NCBI GenBank assembly: GCA_046566145.1
Contig: JBKHXF010000008.1
Span: forward strand, 124,001 to 188,000
Direction: 5' to 3'
Length of the DNA stretch: 64,000 bases
Origin: JBKHXF01 sp046566145
GTDB taxonomy: Bacteria > Actinomycetota > Nitriliruptoria > Nitriliruptorales > Nitriliruptoraceae
The notes under the pieces are model-generated. The model did no database searches and was not told where the DNA came from. It worked only from the letters and a program-made list of their open reading frames with translations. The position numbers and the translations under genes were made by a program. Below, in pieces: positions 50,935 to 61,428 of this stretch (its first letter is position 1; the number at the start of each line of letters is the position of its first letter).

Positions 50935-51993
50935 TCAGCCGTCCTCCGGGTCGTCCTCCGGGTCGTCGGCCTCGTCCTCGGCGGCGGCGCCCCACTCGTC
51001 GCGCTCCCACCGGTCGTCGCCGCGCAGCGCCGACAGCAGCCGCCAGTAGCTCGCGAGCCGGTCCGGGTGGATCCGGGCCTCGTCGATGCGGCACCCCGGC
51101 TCGCCGTCGTGCACGCAGTCGTCGTGGGCGCACCCGAGCCCGGCCAGCTCGGGGACGTGGCGGGTCAGCTCCTCGGGGCGCAGGAAGCCCAGCCCGAACG
51201 AACGGACGCCGGGGGTGTCGACCAGCCAGGCGTCGTCGAGCCCGGGCACCGGCTCGGCCCGCGCGGCCACGGTCGTGTGCCGGCCGCCCCGCCGACCCAC
51301 CTCGGCGACGGTCTGGTCGAGGCCGGGCACGAGCAGGTTCATCAGGCTCGACTTCCCGACCCCCGAGTGGCCGGCGAACGCGGTCCAGGCCTCCTCGAGC
51401 CGCCAGCGCAGCTCCTCGACGCCGTCACCGGTCTCGGCGGACGTGGTGAGGCTCGGCACCCCGATGTCGGCGTACCGGGCCCGGACCTGCTCCACCGCGG
51501 CCGGGTCCCCGAGGTCGACCTTGTTGATGCACACGACCGGGTCGACGCCGCCGGCGTGGGCCGCGACCAGCACCCGGTCGAGGAAGCGCACGCCGCCGTC
51601 GAGGTAGTCGGCGCCGATGACGACGATGACCTGCTCGGCGTTGGCGACCAGCACCCGGGCGTCGTCGAGGCGGTCGTCGGAGGTGCGTCGCAGCACCGTG
51701 TCGCGGTCGAGCACGTCGGTGATGCGGGCGGTGTCGCTGTCGTGGCGCCGGGGACGGACCCGCACCCGGTCCCCGACCGCGACCTTCGTGCCGCGCATCG
51801 AGCCGGCGTAGGTCGCCTCGACCACGTCGCCGTCGAGCACGACCGTGACCCGGCCGCGATCGACCTGCACGACCCGCGCGACCTCGTCCGCGTCGATGCG
51901 CTCGCGGGCGGCCACGGAGTACTGCCGGTTGGGAGGGGGACGGAAGTCGTCGTCCCACTCCTCCTCGATGAGGTCGATGTCGATGCGCGTCAC
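50935..51993 (-). CDS. rsgA: Ribosome small-subunit-dependent GTPase RsgA
   Basis: A 352-residue circularly permuted GTPase: G4 NKVDL precedes G1 GHSGVGKSS and DTPGVRSFG. An OB fold lies at about 40-110 and a C-terminal zinc knuckle GCAHDDCVHDGEPGCRI follows. It assists late 30S assembly. GTG start at TRIDIDLIEEEW. The C-terminal acidic tail (EDEADDPEDDPEDG) is encoded by a duplicated 12-base unit at 50941-50964, so its length may vary. Confidence 0.95.
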   Translation of the reverse strand: MTRIDIDLIEEEWDDDFRPPPNRQYSVAARERIDADEVARVVQVDRGRVTVVLDGDVVEATYAGSMRGTKVAVGDRVRVRPRRHDSDTARITDVLDRDTVLRRTSDDRLDDARVLVANAEQVIVVIGADYLDGGVRFLDRVLVAAHAGGVDPVVCINKVDLGDPAAVEQVRARYADIGVPSLTTSAETGDGVEELRWRLEEAWTAFAGHSGVGKSSLMNLLVPGLDQTVAEVGRRGGRHTTVAARAEPVPGLDDAWLVDTPGVRSFGLGFLRPEELTRHVPELAGLGCAHDDCVHDGEPGCRIDEARIHPDRLASYWRLLSALRGDDRWERDEWGAAAEDEADDPEDDPEDG

Positions 51994-52037
51994 GCGTCCA
52001 TCCTGCCACACGGACGGTCCGCCACCCCGTGCGCCGG

Positions 52038-52043
52038 TACGGT
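52038..52043 (+). promoter_or_regulatory. Putative -10 element (TACGGT) of tldD-tldE
   Basis: TACGGT, 45 bases before the TTG start of tldD; fits TANNNT. Confidence 0.3.
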
Positions 52044-52088
52044 CCGCCGCCCGACCGGGCCCGTCGTCGACCCACCGGAGGACGCCCG

Positions 52089-53528
52089 TTGTTCGACCTG
52101 GCAACCGCCGCCGTGGAGGCCGCGCTCGCCGCCGGCGCCACCTACGCCGACGCCCGCGTGGTCGTCACCCGACACGAGTCCGTCACCGCCCGCGACGGCG
52201 CCGTCGAGTCCACCGACCTGACGGAGTCGGCCGGGCTCGGCGTCCGCGCCCTCGTCGGTTCGTCGTGGGGGTTCGACGCCACGGGCGACCTCTCCCCCGG
52301 CGCGGCGCGCCGGGCCGGTGAACTCGCGACCGCGACCGCGCGGGCCTCCGCGCGGGTCGCCGGGCTCGACCTGCAGCTCGCGGACGTGCCCGTGGTCGAG
52401 GACTCGTGGTCCACCCCGGTCGAGGTCGACCCGTTCGCGGTCCCGCTCAGCGAGAAGGTGGACCTGCTCGTCGCGGTCACCGCCGAGATGCACGCGGTGG
52501 ACGGGGTCGCGGTCGCGACCGCGCACGTGCGGGCGTGGGACACCGAGAAGTGGTTCGTGTCGAGCCAGGGCAGCCGCATCCACCAGCACCTCGTCGAGAT
52601 CGGCGGCGGGATGGACGCCACCGCCGTCGGCGAGGCCGAGACACAGCGCCGCTCGTACCCGCAGTCGTTCGGCGAGTACCGCACGGGAGGCTGGGAGGTC
52701 ATCCGCGCGTTCGACCTGCCCGGCAACGCCGGCCGCATCGCCGAGGAGGCCGTCGCGCTGCTTGCCGCCGACGAGTGCCCCGAGGGGGTCACCGACCTCG
52801 TGCTCGAGGGCAGCCAGCTCGCCCTGCAGATCCACGAGTCCGTCGGGCACGCCATCGAGCTCGACCGCATCCTCGGCTGGGAGGCCGCGTTCGCCGGCAC
52901 GTCGTTCCTCGACCTCGCCGAGCTCGGTTCGCTGCGCTACGGGTCCGAGCTGATGAACATCACCGCCGACGCGACCATCCCCGGTGCCCTCTCGACCTTC
53001 GGCTACGACGACGAGGGCACGCCGGCGCAGCGCGTGGACATCGTCAGGGACGGCACCTGGGTCGGGGTGCTCTCCGGCCGCGACACGGCCCACATCGCCG
53101 GCCTGCCACCCGGCGGCATGGTCCGCGCCGACGGGTTCGCCCGGCTGCCGATGGTGCGCATGACCAACGTCGGGCTGCTGCCCGGCGAGTCGTCCCTCGA
53201 CGAGATCGTCGCCGCCACCGAGCGCGGGGTCTACATGGCCACCAACCGGTCGTGGTCGATCGACGACCGGCGGCTGAACTTCCAGTTCGGCTGCGAGATC
53301 GCCTGGGAGATCGTGGACGGGGAGCTCGGGCGGATGCTGAAGAACCCGACCTACACGGGCATCACCCCACGGTTCTGGGGCTCGATGGACATGCTCGCGG
53401 GCGGCGACGAGTGGCACCCGTGGGGCACGCCGAACTGCGGCAAGGGCCAACCGATGCAGATCGGGCACACCGGCCACCCCGCCGCGCCGGCCCGCTTCCG
53501 TGACGTGCGCGTGGGGGTGCGCGGATGA
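52089..53528 (+). CDS. tldD: Metalloprotease TldD
   Basis: A 479-residue TldD/PmbA family protein with the zinc motif HESVGH (249-254, HExxxH) within LQIHESVGHAIELDR. With TldE it forms the heterodimeric peptidase that cleaves unfolded or modified peptides (microcin B17 maturation, CcdA degradation in E. coli). A TTG start was chosen: GGAGG is 7 bases upstream and no ATG/GTG fits the family N-terminus. The stop overlaps the partner start. Confidence 0.93.
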   Translation: MFDLATAAVEAALAAGATYADARVVVTRHESVTARDGAVESTDLTESAGLGVRALVGSSWGFDATGDLSPGAARRAGELATATARASARVAGLDLQLADVPVVEDSWSTPVEVDPFAVPLSEKVDLLVAVTAEMHAVDGVAVATAHVRAWDTEKWFVSSQGSRIHQHLVEIGGGMDATAVGEAETQRRSYPQSFGEYRTGGWEVIRAFDLPGNAGRIAEEAVALLAADECPEGVTDLVLEGSQLALQIHESVGHAIELDRILGWEAAFAGTSFLDLAELGSLRYGSELMNITADATIPGALSTFGYDDEGTPAQRVDIVRDGTWVGVLSGRDTAHIAGLPPGGMVRADGFARLPMVRMTNVGLLPGESSLDEIVAATERGVYMATNRSWSIDDRRLNFQFGCEIAWEIVDGELGRMLKNPTYTGITPRFWGSMDMLAGGDEWHPWGTPNCGKGQPMQIGHTGHPAAPARFRDVRVGVRG

Positions 53529-54874
53529 GCGACCAGACCCTCGAGCGGCTCGACGGGCTCGCCACCACCGTGCTCGACCTCGCCGGCGACGTCGGCGAGG
53601 TCCAGGTGACCGTCGATCGGACCCGGCACGGGCTCACGCGGTTCGCGAACTCGGCCATCCACCAGCACGTCGGCGCGGACGTCACCCAGGTCGCGCTGAC
53701 CGTCGCCGTCGACGGCCGCGTCGCCGGCGGCTCGACGTCGCGGCTCGACGGCGACGACCTGCGCCGGTTCGTCGCCGGCGTCGTCGAGGCCGCGAGGCTG
53801 AACCCGGTCGACCCCCGGTGGCCCGGGCTGACCCCGCCCACGCCGGTGGACGTGCCCGACCGCTCGGTCGCCGGGGTCCTCGACGTCACGCCGGCCGAGC
53901 GCGCCGAGCTCGTCGGCGCCTTCGTGGAGGCCGGTGGCGACCTCGAGGCGGCCGGCTACAGCGACACCGAGGTGTCGTGGCGGGTGGTGGCGAGCTCGAC
54001 CGGGCACCGCGCCTCCGGTCGCGGCACCCGTGCCACGATCGACGGCATCCACCGCAGTGCGACGTCCGCCGGCGCGGGGCACGCCACCGGGGCCGGCCCC
54101 CTCGACGTGGACACGGCCCGCGAGCAGGGTGAGGAGGCCGCCCGGATCGCGACCGACGCGGTGGATGCGCGCGACCTCGAGCCCGGCACCCTTCCGGTCC
54201 TGCTCGGCCACGAGGCCGCCGCGACGCTCGTCCAGTTCGTCGGCGCCTACGGCTTCAACGCACAGGCACACCTCGACGGCCAGTCCCCGGTCCTCCTCGG
54301 CCAGGCGCAGTTCGACCCGAGCGTCACCCTCGTCGACGATCCGGAGGGGGGCCTCGGGCTGCCGTTCGACGCCGACGGGACCCCGCGCCAGCGCGTCGTG
54401 CTCGTCGACGGCGGGACCTCGACCTCGTTGCTGCACGACCGACGCACCGCGGCACAGGTCGGTGGGGGGACCACCTCGACCGGCAACGCCGTGCCCGGCG
54501 GCGCCTCGTGGGGGGCCTTCCCGCTCGACCTGCGCCTGCTGCCGGGCGACGCGCCGGCGGACGGGCTGCTCGCCGGTGTGGAGCGCGGGCTCTGGGTCCG
54601 CGCCTTCAACTACTGCCGGGTCCTCGACCCCCGCACCCTGGTCGTCACCGGGCTGACCCGCAACGGGGTGTTCCTGGTGGAGGACGGCCGGGTGGTGGCC
54701 CCGGTGACGAACCTGCGATTCACGCAGTCGTTCACGGAGGCACTGGCACCCGGCAACGTCGTCGCGGTCGGGGACACGGACCGGTACGCGGACGCGGAGT
54801 TCGGGGCCGGGATGGTCCGCACGCCGGCGCTGCACCTGGCCGCGTGGCGGTTCAGCGGGGGCGCCGGCGGCTGA
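53525..54874 (+). CDS. pmbA: TldE/PmbA subunit
   Basis: A 449-residue TldD/PmbA family protein without the HExxxH motif, as expected for the non-catalytic TldE partner. It has FNYCRVLDPRTLVVTGLTRNG and the C-terminal FTEALAPGNVVAVG. The ATG overlaps the tldD stop as ATGA, giving equimolar production of the heterodimer. Confidence 0.92.
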   Translation: MSDQTLERLDGLATTVLDLAGDVGEVQVTVDRTRHGLTRFANSAIHQHVGADVTQVALTVAVDGRVAGGSTSRLDGDDLRRFVAGVVEAARLNPVDPRWPGLTPPTPVDVPDRSVAGVLDVTPAERAELVGAFVEAGGDLEAAGYSDTEVSWRVVASSTGHRASGRGTRATIDGIHRSATSAGAGHATGAGPLDVDTAREQGEEAARIATDAVDARDLEPGTLPVLLGHEAAATLVQFVGAYGFNAQAHLDGQSPVLLGQAQFDPSVTLVDDPEGGLGLPFDADGTPRQRVVLVDGGTSTSLLHDRRTAAQVGGGTTSTGNAVPGGASWGAFPLDLRLLPGDAPADGLLAGVERGLWVRAFNYCRVLDPRTLVVTGLTRNGVFLVEDGRVVAPVTNLRFTQSFTEALAPGNVVAVGDTDRYADAEFGAGMVRTPALHLAAWRFSGGAGG

Positions 54875-54907
54875 CCGGACGCGTGTCGGGCTGCGGCACC
54901 GACCGGC

Positions 54908-55246
54908 TCAGGGCCGCGTGAGCTCGGCGCGGACGCGTCGCTCGAACACCGACGCGACCCACTCCTCGGCGACCCCGACCGCGCGGGGCGCGCGGCGCCA
55001 CACGTCGACGAGGGTCTGGCGGACGACGTCGACGCTGCGCTGGTCGTCGAGGAAGCGGCGGGCCTGCGTCAGCAGGGCCACCCCCGTCCGGTCCATGAGC
55101 GCCTCGAAGGCCTCGCGGTCACCCGCGGCGACGCGCTCGAGCAGCTCCGCGAGGGAGGGCACGGGTTCGTCCGGGACGACGATGGGCCGTCCGAGGCCGT
55201 GTGGGATGACGAGCTCCTCGAGACGGTCGCGGTCGAGGCTACCCAT
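54908..55246 (-). CDS. Sigma-70 region-2-like protein lacking region 4
   Basis: A 112-residue protein. Residues ~35-95 resemble region 2 of ECF sigma factors (AAGDREAFEALMDRTG, SVDVVRQTLVDVWRRAP corresponding to the usual AEDVVQETFLxVW). The protein stops soon afterwards, with no region 4 for -35 binding. It could be a free-standing core-binding fragment, an anti-sigma-like competitor, or a decayed sigma gene; the intact reading frame favours function. ATG start with GAGG about 8 bases upstream. Similarity is by eye. Confidence 0.5.
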   Translation of the reverse strand: MGSLDRDRLEELVIPHGLGRPIVVPDEPVPSLAELLERVAAGDREAFEALMDRTGVALLTQARRFLDDQRSVDVVRQTLVDVWRRAPRAVGVAEEWVASVFERRVRAELTRP

Positions 55247-55486
55247 GGGGGCGGCCTCGGTGGCGTCGGGGGGACGTGGCCACGGGGGTTCCTTCTCCGC
55301 GAGGGCCTGCTCGGAGCGGGTGCTCCTGCTCCGGGAAGGCGGGTGGGTGGCGCACGGGACAGCGCCACGATGGCCCGGCTGTTCTACGGGTCGACCGTCC
55401 CCAGCTCGACGTTAGGGCATCATGCCGCGCACCCCACCCCGGCCGCCACCGTCCCAACGGCCTCCCGACCCCGACCGGAGCCCCCC

Positions 55487-56278
55487 GTGCCCACCGCCGA
55501 CCTCACCGGCACCGCCCTCGTCACCGGGGCCTCCCGCGGCATCGGGGAGGCCCTCGCGGCGGCGCTCGCCGCGCGGGGCCACGACCTCGTGCTCGTCGCA
55601 CGCGACACCGCCGCGATGGATGGGCTCGCCGCCCGGCTTGGGTCCGCCCACGGCGTCGTGGTGGAGGTCCTGACCGCGGACCTCGGCGCCCCCGACGACG
55701 TCGACGCGGTCTGTGCGCGACTCGCCGATCCGGACCGGCCGGTGGACCTGCTCGTCAACAACGCCGGCTTCGGCAGCTTCGGGCCGTTCGTCGAGCTCGA
55801 CCGCGCCACGGAGGTGGCCATGGTCGACGTCAACGTCCGTGCCGTCGTGGCGCTGTCCCACGCCGCGGCCACGACGATGGCGGCTCGCGGGCGGGGCGCC
55901 ATCGTGAACGTCGCGTCCGTCCTCGGGTTCCAGCCCGGGCCGAACGTGGCCACCTACGCGGCCGGCAAGGCCTTCGTGCGCTCGTTCTCCGAGGCCCTGC
56001 ACGAGGAGCTGCGGGAGGCCGGCGTGCTCGTCACCGTCCTGTGCCCCGGGCTCACGCGGACGGCCATCTTCGACGCGACCGACGCGGACGTGTCGGGGAT
56101 CCCCGACTGGCTGTGGTCGACCCCCGAGGACGTGGCCCGCACCTGCCTCGAGGACCTGGACCGCGGCCGTGCCACGTCGGTGCCGGGGTTGCCGAACCGG
56201 CTCCTCACCACGGCGTCGCCCCGGCTGCCGGGGCCGGTCGTGCGTCGGGTCGGCAGGGCCCTCGCCCGGGTGCTCTGA
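55487..56278 (+). CDS. Short-chain dehydrogenase/reductase
   Basis: A 263-residue SDR. It has the cofactor motif TGASRGIGEAL (about 11-21), NNAGFGSFG, catalytic Ser in NVASVLG and YAAGK. D in TADL and the Arg after the first strand suggest NADP use. The substrate is unknown. GTG start with GGAG 6 bases upstream. The C-terminal PGLPNRLLTTASPRLPGPVV resembles DltE-like/SDR-family 12 tails. The 240-base region upstream, shared with the sigma-like gene, shows no convincing promoter. Confidence 0.88.
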   Translation: MPTADLTGTALVTGASRGIGEALAAALAARGHDLVLVARDTAAMDGLAARLGSAHGVVVEVLTADLGAPDDVDAVCARLADPDRPVDLLVNNAGFGSFGPFVELDRATEVAMVDVNVRAVVALSHAAATTMAARGRGAIVNVASVLGFQPGPNVATYAAGKAFVRSFSEALHEELREAGVLVTVLCPGLTRTAIFDATDADVSGIPDWLWSTPEDVARTCLEDLDRGRATSVPGLPNRLLTTASPRLPGPVVRRVGRALARVL

Positions 56279-56326
56279 CCGGCGTCCCGACGGCCCGGGT
56301 CCCCAGCGAGGGCCGGGGTCGGGCAC

Positions 56327-56332
56327 TAGCGT
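56327..56332 (+). promoter_or_regulatory. Putative -10 element (TAGCGT) of the acs gene
   Basis: TAGCGT, 41 bases before the acs GTG; fits TANNNT. Confidence 0.35.
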
Positions 56333-56373
56333 GCCCCCGGACGGGAGCACGCCACCGACACCGGGAGCGAGAC

Positions 56374-58334
<1,961 letters not shown>

Positions 58335-58338
<4 letters not shown>

Positions 58339-58751
58339 CCCGCCGGCGGGTGCGGTCGGGCTCCCCCTGGGAGCCACGGGTGGGGTTCGGCCGCGCGGTG
58401 CGGGTCGAGCTACCGGGCGGGGGCGCGATCGTGCACGTCGCGGGGACCGGACCGGTGTGGCCGGAGGGGGCGTGCGTCGACGACGCGCGGGCGCAGGCGG
58501 ACCGGTGCTTCGAGATCGCCCTCGGCGCGCTCGCCGAGGCGGGCGGGACGCCGGCGGACGTGGTGCGCACCCGGATGTACCTGACCGACCCGGCCGCCGA
58601 GGAGGCGGTCGGCGCGGCGCACCTCGCCCACGTCGGGGCGGCCGCGCCGGCGGCGACGATGGTCGTCGTGGCGGCGCTCGCCGACCCGCGCTGGGTCGTC
58701 GAGATCGAGCTCGAGGCCGTCCTCGACGGCGAGGAACGGCTCGAGGGCTGA
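58335..58751 (+). CDS. Rid-family (YjgF/RidA-like) protein
   Basis: A 138-residue protein of the YjgF/YER057c/UK114 family (IVHVAGTGPVWPEG, VVRTRMYLTDPAAEEAV, WVVEIELEAVL). The Arg that is essential for imine/enamine deaminase activity in RidA is not found at the expected place: the segment reads PAATMVVVAALADP. It is therefore probably a divergent Rid subgroup. GTG start overlaps the acs stop by GTGA. Confidence 0.8.
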
Positions 58752-58754
58752 GGC

Positions 58755-59207
58755 TCAGGCGACGGCGACGCCGCGGCGCTCGCCGACGATCAGCAGCGTG
58801 GCGCCGGCGGCCAGCGCCGCCACGTCCCGCGGGTGCAGGCGGGCGGCGTCCTTGACCTCCACGACCGTCCCGAGCGGGCCGGTGGTGGCCCGCACGACCT
58901 CGGTCTCCGCGCCGTAGTCGCGCGTGATCGACACCGACCGGAGCGGCCCGCGCCGGCGGTAGGCGCGGAACCGACCGACGCCGAGCCACAGGGTCCGGCC
59001 GCGTGCGCCGCCGGAGTCGAAGCGCAGCACGACGTCGCCGTCCGCCTCGACCAGCACGCTGCGCCGGCCGCGCTCCTCGAGGGTGAAGGTGTGGCCCCCG
59101 ACCTCGATGCGGTCGCCCACCATGCGACCGACCCGCTCGCCGTCCTGCTCGGCGACGAGCGCGTCGCGGTCCTCACGCCACTTCAGCTGGCCCTGGAGCG
59201 CTGCCAC
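58755..59207 (-). CDS. Hypothetical beta-rich protein
   Basis: A 150-residue protein made largely of predicted beta strands (GRMVGDRIEVGGHTFTLEE, GRTLWLGVGRFRAYRRRG, GTVVEVKDAARLHP), with a hydrophobic C-terminal stretch DVAALAAGATLLIVGERRG that could be a membrane-associated helix. GTG start with GAGGAG 10 bases upstream. It converges with the Rid gene with a 3-base gap. No family recognised. Confidence 0.6.
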   Translation of the reverse strand: MAALQGQLKWREDRDALVAEQDGERVGRMVGDRIEVGGHTFTLEERGRRSVLVEADGDVVLRFDSGGARGRTLWLGVGRFRAYRRRGPLRSVSITRDYGAETEVVRATTGPLGTVVEVKDAARLHPRDVAALAAGATLLIVGERRGVAVA

Positions 59208-59313
59208 GGTGTCAGGTCTCCTCGTGCGGTCGGAGGTGCCGGGGCCGTGCTCGTGCCCGACCCGTCCGGGTGGAGTCAACCGCAGCCGGGCGGGCGCCGG
59301 CAACCGGGGTGCG

Positions 59314-61428
59314 TCAGCCGTCGTCGCCGGGGCTCGCCCCGGCCTCCTCGGCCAGCGTGGCCGGGTCCTCGACCACGACGAGGACGGCGTCCGCGTCGAC
59401 CTGGCTCCCGGCCTCGACCCGGACCTCCGCCACCACCCCGTCCGCCGGCGCGGTGATCCGGTGCTCCATCTTCATCGCCTCGAGCACCAGCAGCAGGTCA
59501 CCCCGTGCCACCGTGTCCCCGACGGCGACCGCGACCTCGACGACGGAGCCGGGCATCGGGGCCAGCGTCGCACCGGCGACGTCGCCGCCGGCGTGCTCCG
59601 GGAACCGGGGCTCCACCACGAGGCTGACCTGGCCCGACGGCAGCAGCACGTGCCGCTCGGTGCCGGTGGCCGACACGAGGACGACCACGCGCCGGCCGCG
59701 CACCTCGACCTCCACCTCGTCGGCCCCGGACGGGTGGCGGGTGAGGCGCCGCAGCACCGCCGAGCGGCGCTCGGCGTCGTCGGGGACGTCCTCGGGCCAG
59801 CCGTCGGGGTCCTCGACGTGCACGAGCTCGACCGTGCCGTCGCGCCGGACGGCGACGTCGACGCCGCGGCGTGCGCCGGCGACGAGCACCACGGTGCGCT
59901 CGGGCGGCAGCGGGACGTTCGAGAATCCCATCGGCACCGACGGCGGCACGGTGCTCGCCGGCGCGCGGGTGAGGGCGTGCAGCGCGACCACCTCGGTGGC
60001 GAGCTCGACGTCCGCCGGCGCCGGCGGGAAGGACGGCGCGGGGAAGCGCTCCTCGAGGTAGGCCGTGGTGGTGTCGGCGGACGCGAACGCCTCGTCGCGC
60101 AGCACGGCGACGAGCAGGTCGCGGTTGGTCCGCACGCCGTCGAGCAGGGTCGTGGCGAGCGACCGCGCGGTGCGGGCCGCGGCCTCGTCCCGCGTCGCGC
60201 CGACCCCGATGACCTTGGCCAGCATGGGGTCGTAGAACGGGCTGACGACGGTCCCGGTGGCGACGCCGGTGTCCCACCGCACCCCCGCGACCTCGCCGGG
60301 CACGAACGCGTGCAGGGTCCCGGTCGCCGGCAGGTAGCCGTTGGACGGGTCCTCCGCGTAGAGGCGGGCCTCGATCGCGTGCCCGTCGACCACCAGGTCG
60401 TCCTGCACGAACGGCAGCGGTGCGCCGGCGGCGACGAGCAGCTGCAGGCGCACGAGGTCGACCGGCTCGAGCCCCGCGCCGGTCCGGACCCGCACGACCC
60501 CCTCGGTGACGGGGTGCTCGACCTGCAGCCGGGTGTTCACCTCGAGGAAGTGGAAGTCGGTGACGGTGCCGTCCTCGTCGGACGACGCGACGAACTCGAC
60601 CGTCCCGGCGTTGACGTACCCGACGGCGCGGGCGGCGTCGACGGCCGCGGCGGTGAGCCGGTCGCGCAGCGCCGGCGGCAGCGAGGGCGACGGGGCCTCC
60701 TCGACCACCTTCTGGTGCCGGCGCTGGATGGAGCACTCCCGCTCGAACAGGTGCACGACCGAGCCGTGCGTGTCGCCGAGGACCTGCACCTCGAGGTGGC
60801 GGGGGCGCGTCACGAACCGCTCGAGGAACACCCGGCCGTCGCCGAAGGCGCCCTCGGCCTCGCGCTGGGCGCCGGCGACCGCGTCGGCGAGCTCCGCCGG
60901 TTCGGTGACGACCCGCATGCCCTTGCCCCCGCCGCCCGCGGCCGCCTTGACCAGCACCGGGAACCCGACCTGCTCCCCCGCCGCGGCGAGGTCGGTGTCG
61001 GCGGTCACCTCGACCGAGGGCAGCACCGGCACGCCGGCCGCGTCCATGCGCCGCTTGGCGGCGAGCTTGTCGCCGAGGTCGGCGATGACCTCCGGCGTCG
61101 GGCCGACCCACACGAGTCCCGCGTCGAGCACGGCCCGGGCGAACGCGGCGTTCTCCGAGAGGAACCCGTAGCCGGGGTGGACGGCGACGGCACCGGTGCG
61201 TCGGGCGGCGTCGAGCAGCGCCTCGGCGTCGAGGTACGTGTCTGCCGGCCGGTCGCCCGGCAGCCGGACGGCCTCGTCGACGGCGGCGACGTGGGGGGCG
61301 TCGGCGTCGGCGTCGGAGAACACCCCGACCGTGCGGACCCCCAGGGAGGCGCAGGTGCGGGCGATGCGGACGGCGATCTCGCCGCGGTTGGCGATGAGCA
61401 CGGACTCGAGCACGTGACGACCCCTCAC
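59314..61428 (-). CDS. Acyl-CoA carboxylase alpha subunit (biotin carboxylase + BCCP)
   Basis: A 704-residue protein. It has a biotin carboxylase N-half (LIANRGEIAVRIARTC, ATP-grasp loop KAAAGGGGKGMRVV, FLEVNTRLQVEHPVTE), then a linker domain, then a biotinyl carrier domain with EAMKMEH (Lys near 650). It carboxylates biotin with bicarbonate and ATP. With the beta subunit the most likely substrates are 3-methylcrotonyl-CoA or a similar acyl-CoA. GTG start overlaps the beta-subunit stop by GTGA (61425-61428). Confidence 0.92.
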   Translation of the reverse strand: MRGRHVLESVLIANRGEIAVRIARTCASLGVRTVGVFSDADADAPHVAAVDEAVRLPGDRPADTYLDAEALLDAARRTGAVAVHPGYGFLSENAAFARAVLDAGLVWVGPTPEVIADLGDKLAAKRRMDAAGVPVLPSVEVTADTDLAAAGEQVGFPVLVKAAAGGGGKGMRVVTEPAELADAVAGAQREAEGAFGDGRVFLERFVTRPRHLEVQVLGDTHGSVVHLFERECSIQRRHQKVVEEAPSPSLPPALRDRLTAAAVDAARAVGYVNAGTVEFVASSDEDGTVTDFHFLEVNTRLQVEHPVTEGVVRVRTGAGLEPVDLVRLQLLVAAGAPLPFVQDDLVVDGHAIEARLYAEDPSNGYLPATGTLHAFVPGEVAGVRWDTGVATGTVVSPFYDPMLAKVIGVGATRDEAAARTARSLATTLLDGVRTNRDLLVAVLRDEAFASADTTTAYLEERFPAPSFPPAPADVELATEVVALHALTRAPASTVPPSVPMGFSNVPLPPERTVVLVAGARRGVDVAVRRDGTVELVHVEDPDGWPEDVPDDAERRSAVLRRLTRHPSGADEVEVEVRGRRVVVLVSATGTERHVLLPSGQVSLVVEPRFPEHAGGDVAGATLAPMPGSVVEVAVAVGDTVARGDLLLVLEAMKMEHRITAPADGVVAEVRVEAGSQVDADAVLVVVEDPATLAEEAGASPGDDG

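Noticed and set aside
55412..55432. TTAGGGCATCAT as a promoter for the SDR gene
   Set aside because: It does not fit TANNNT and no -35 is seen; evidence too weak to list as a feature.
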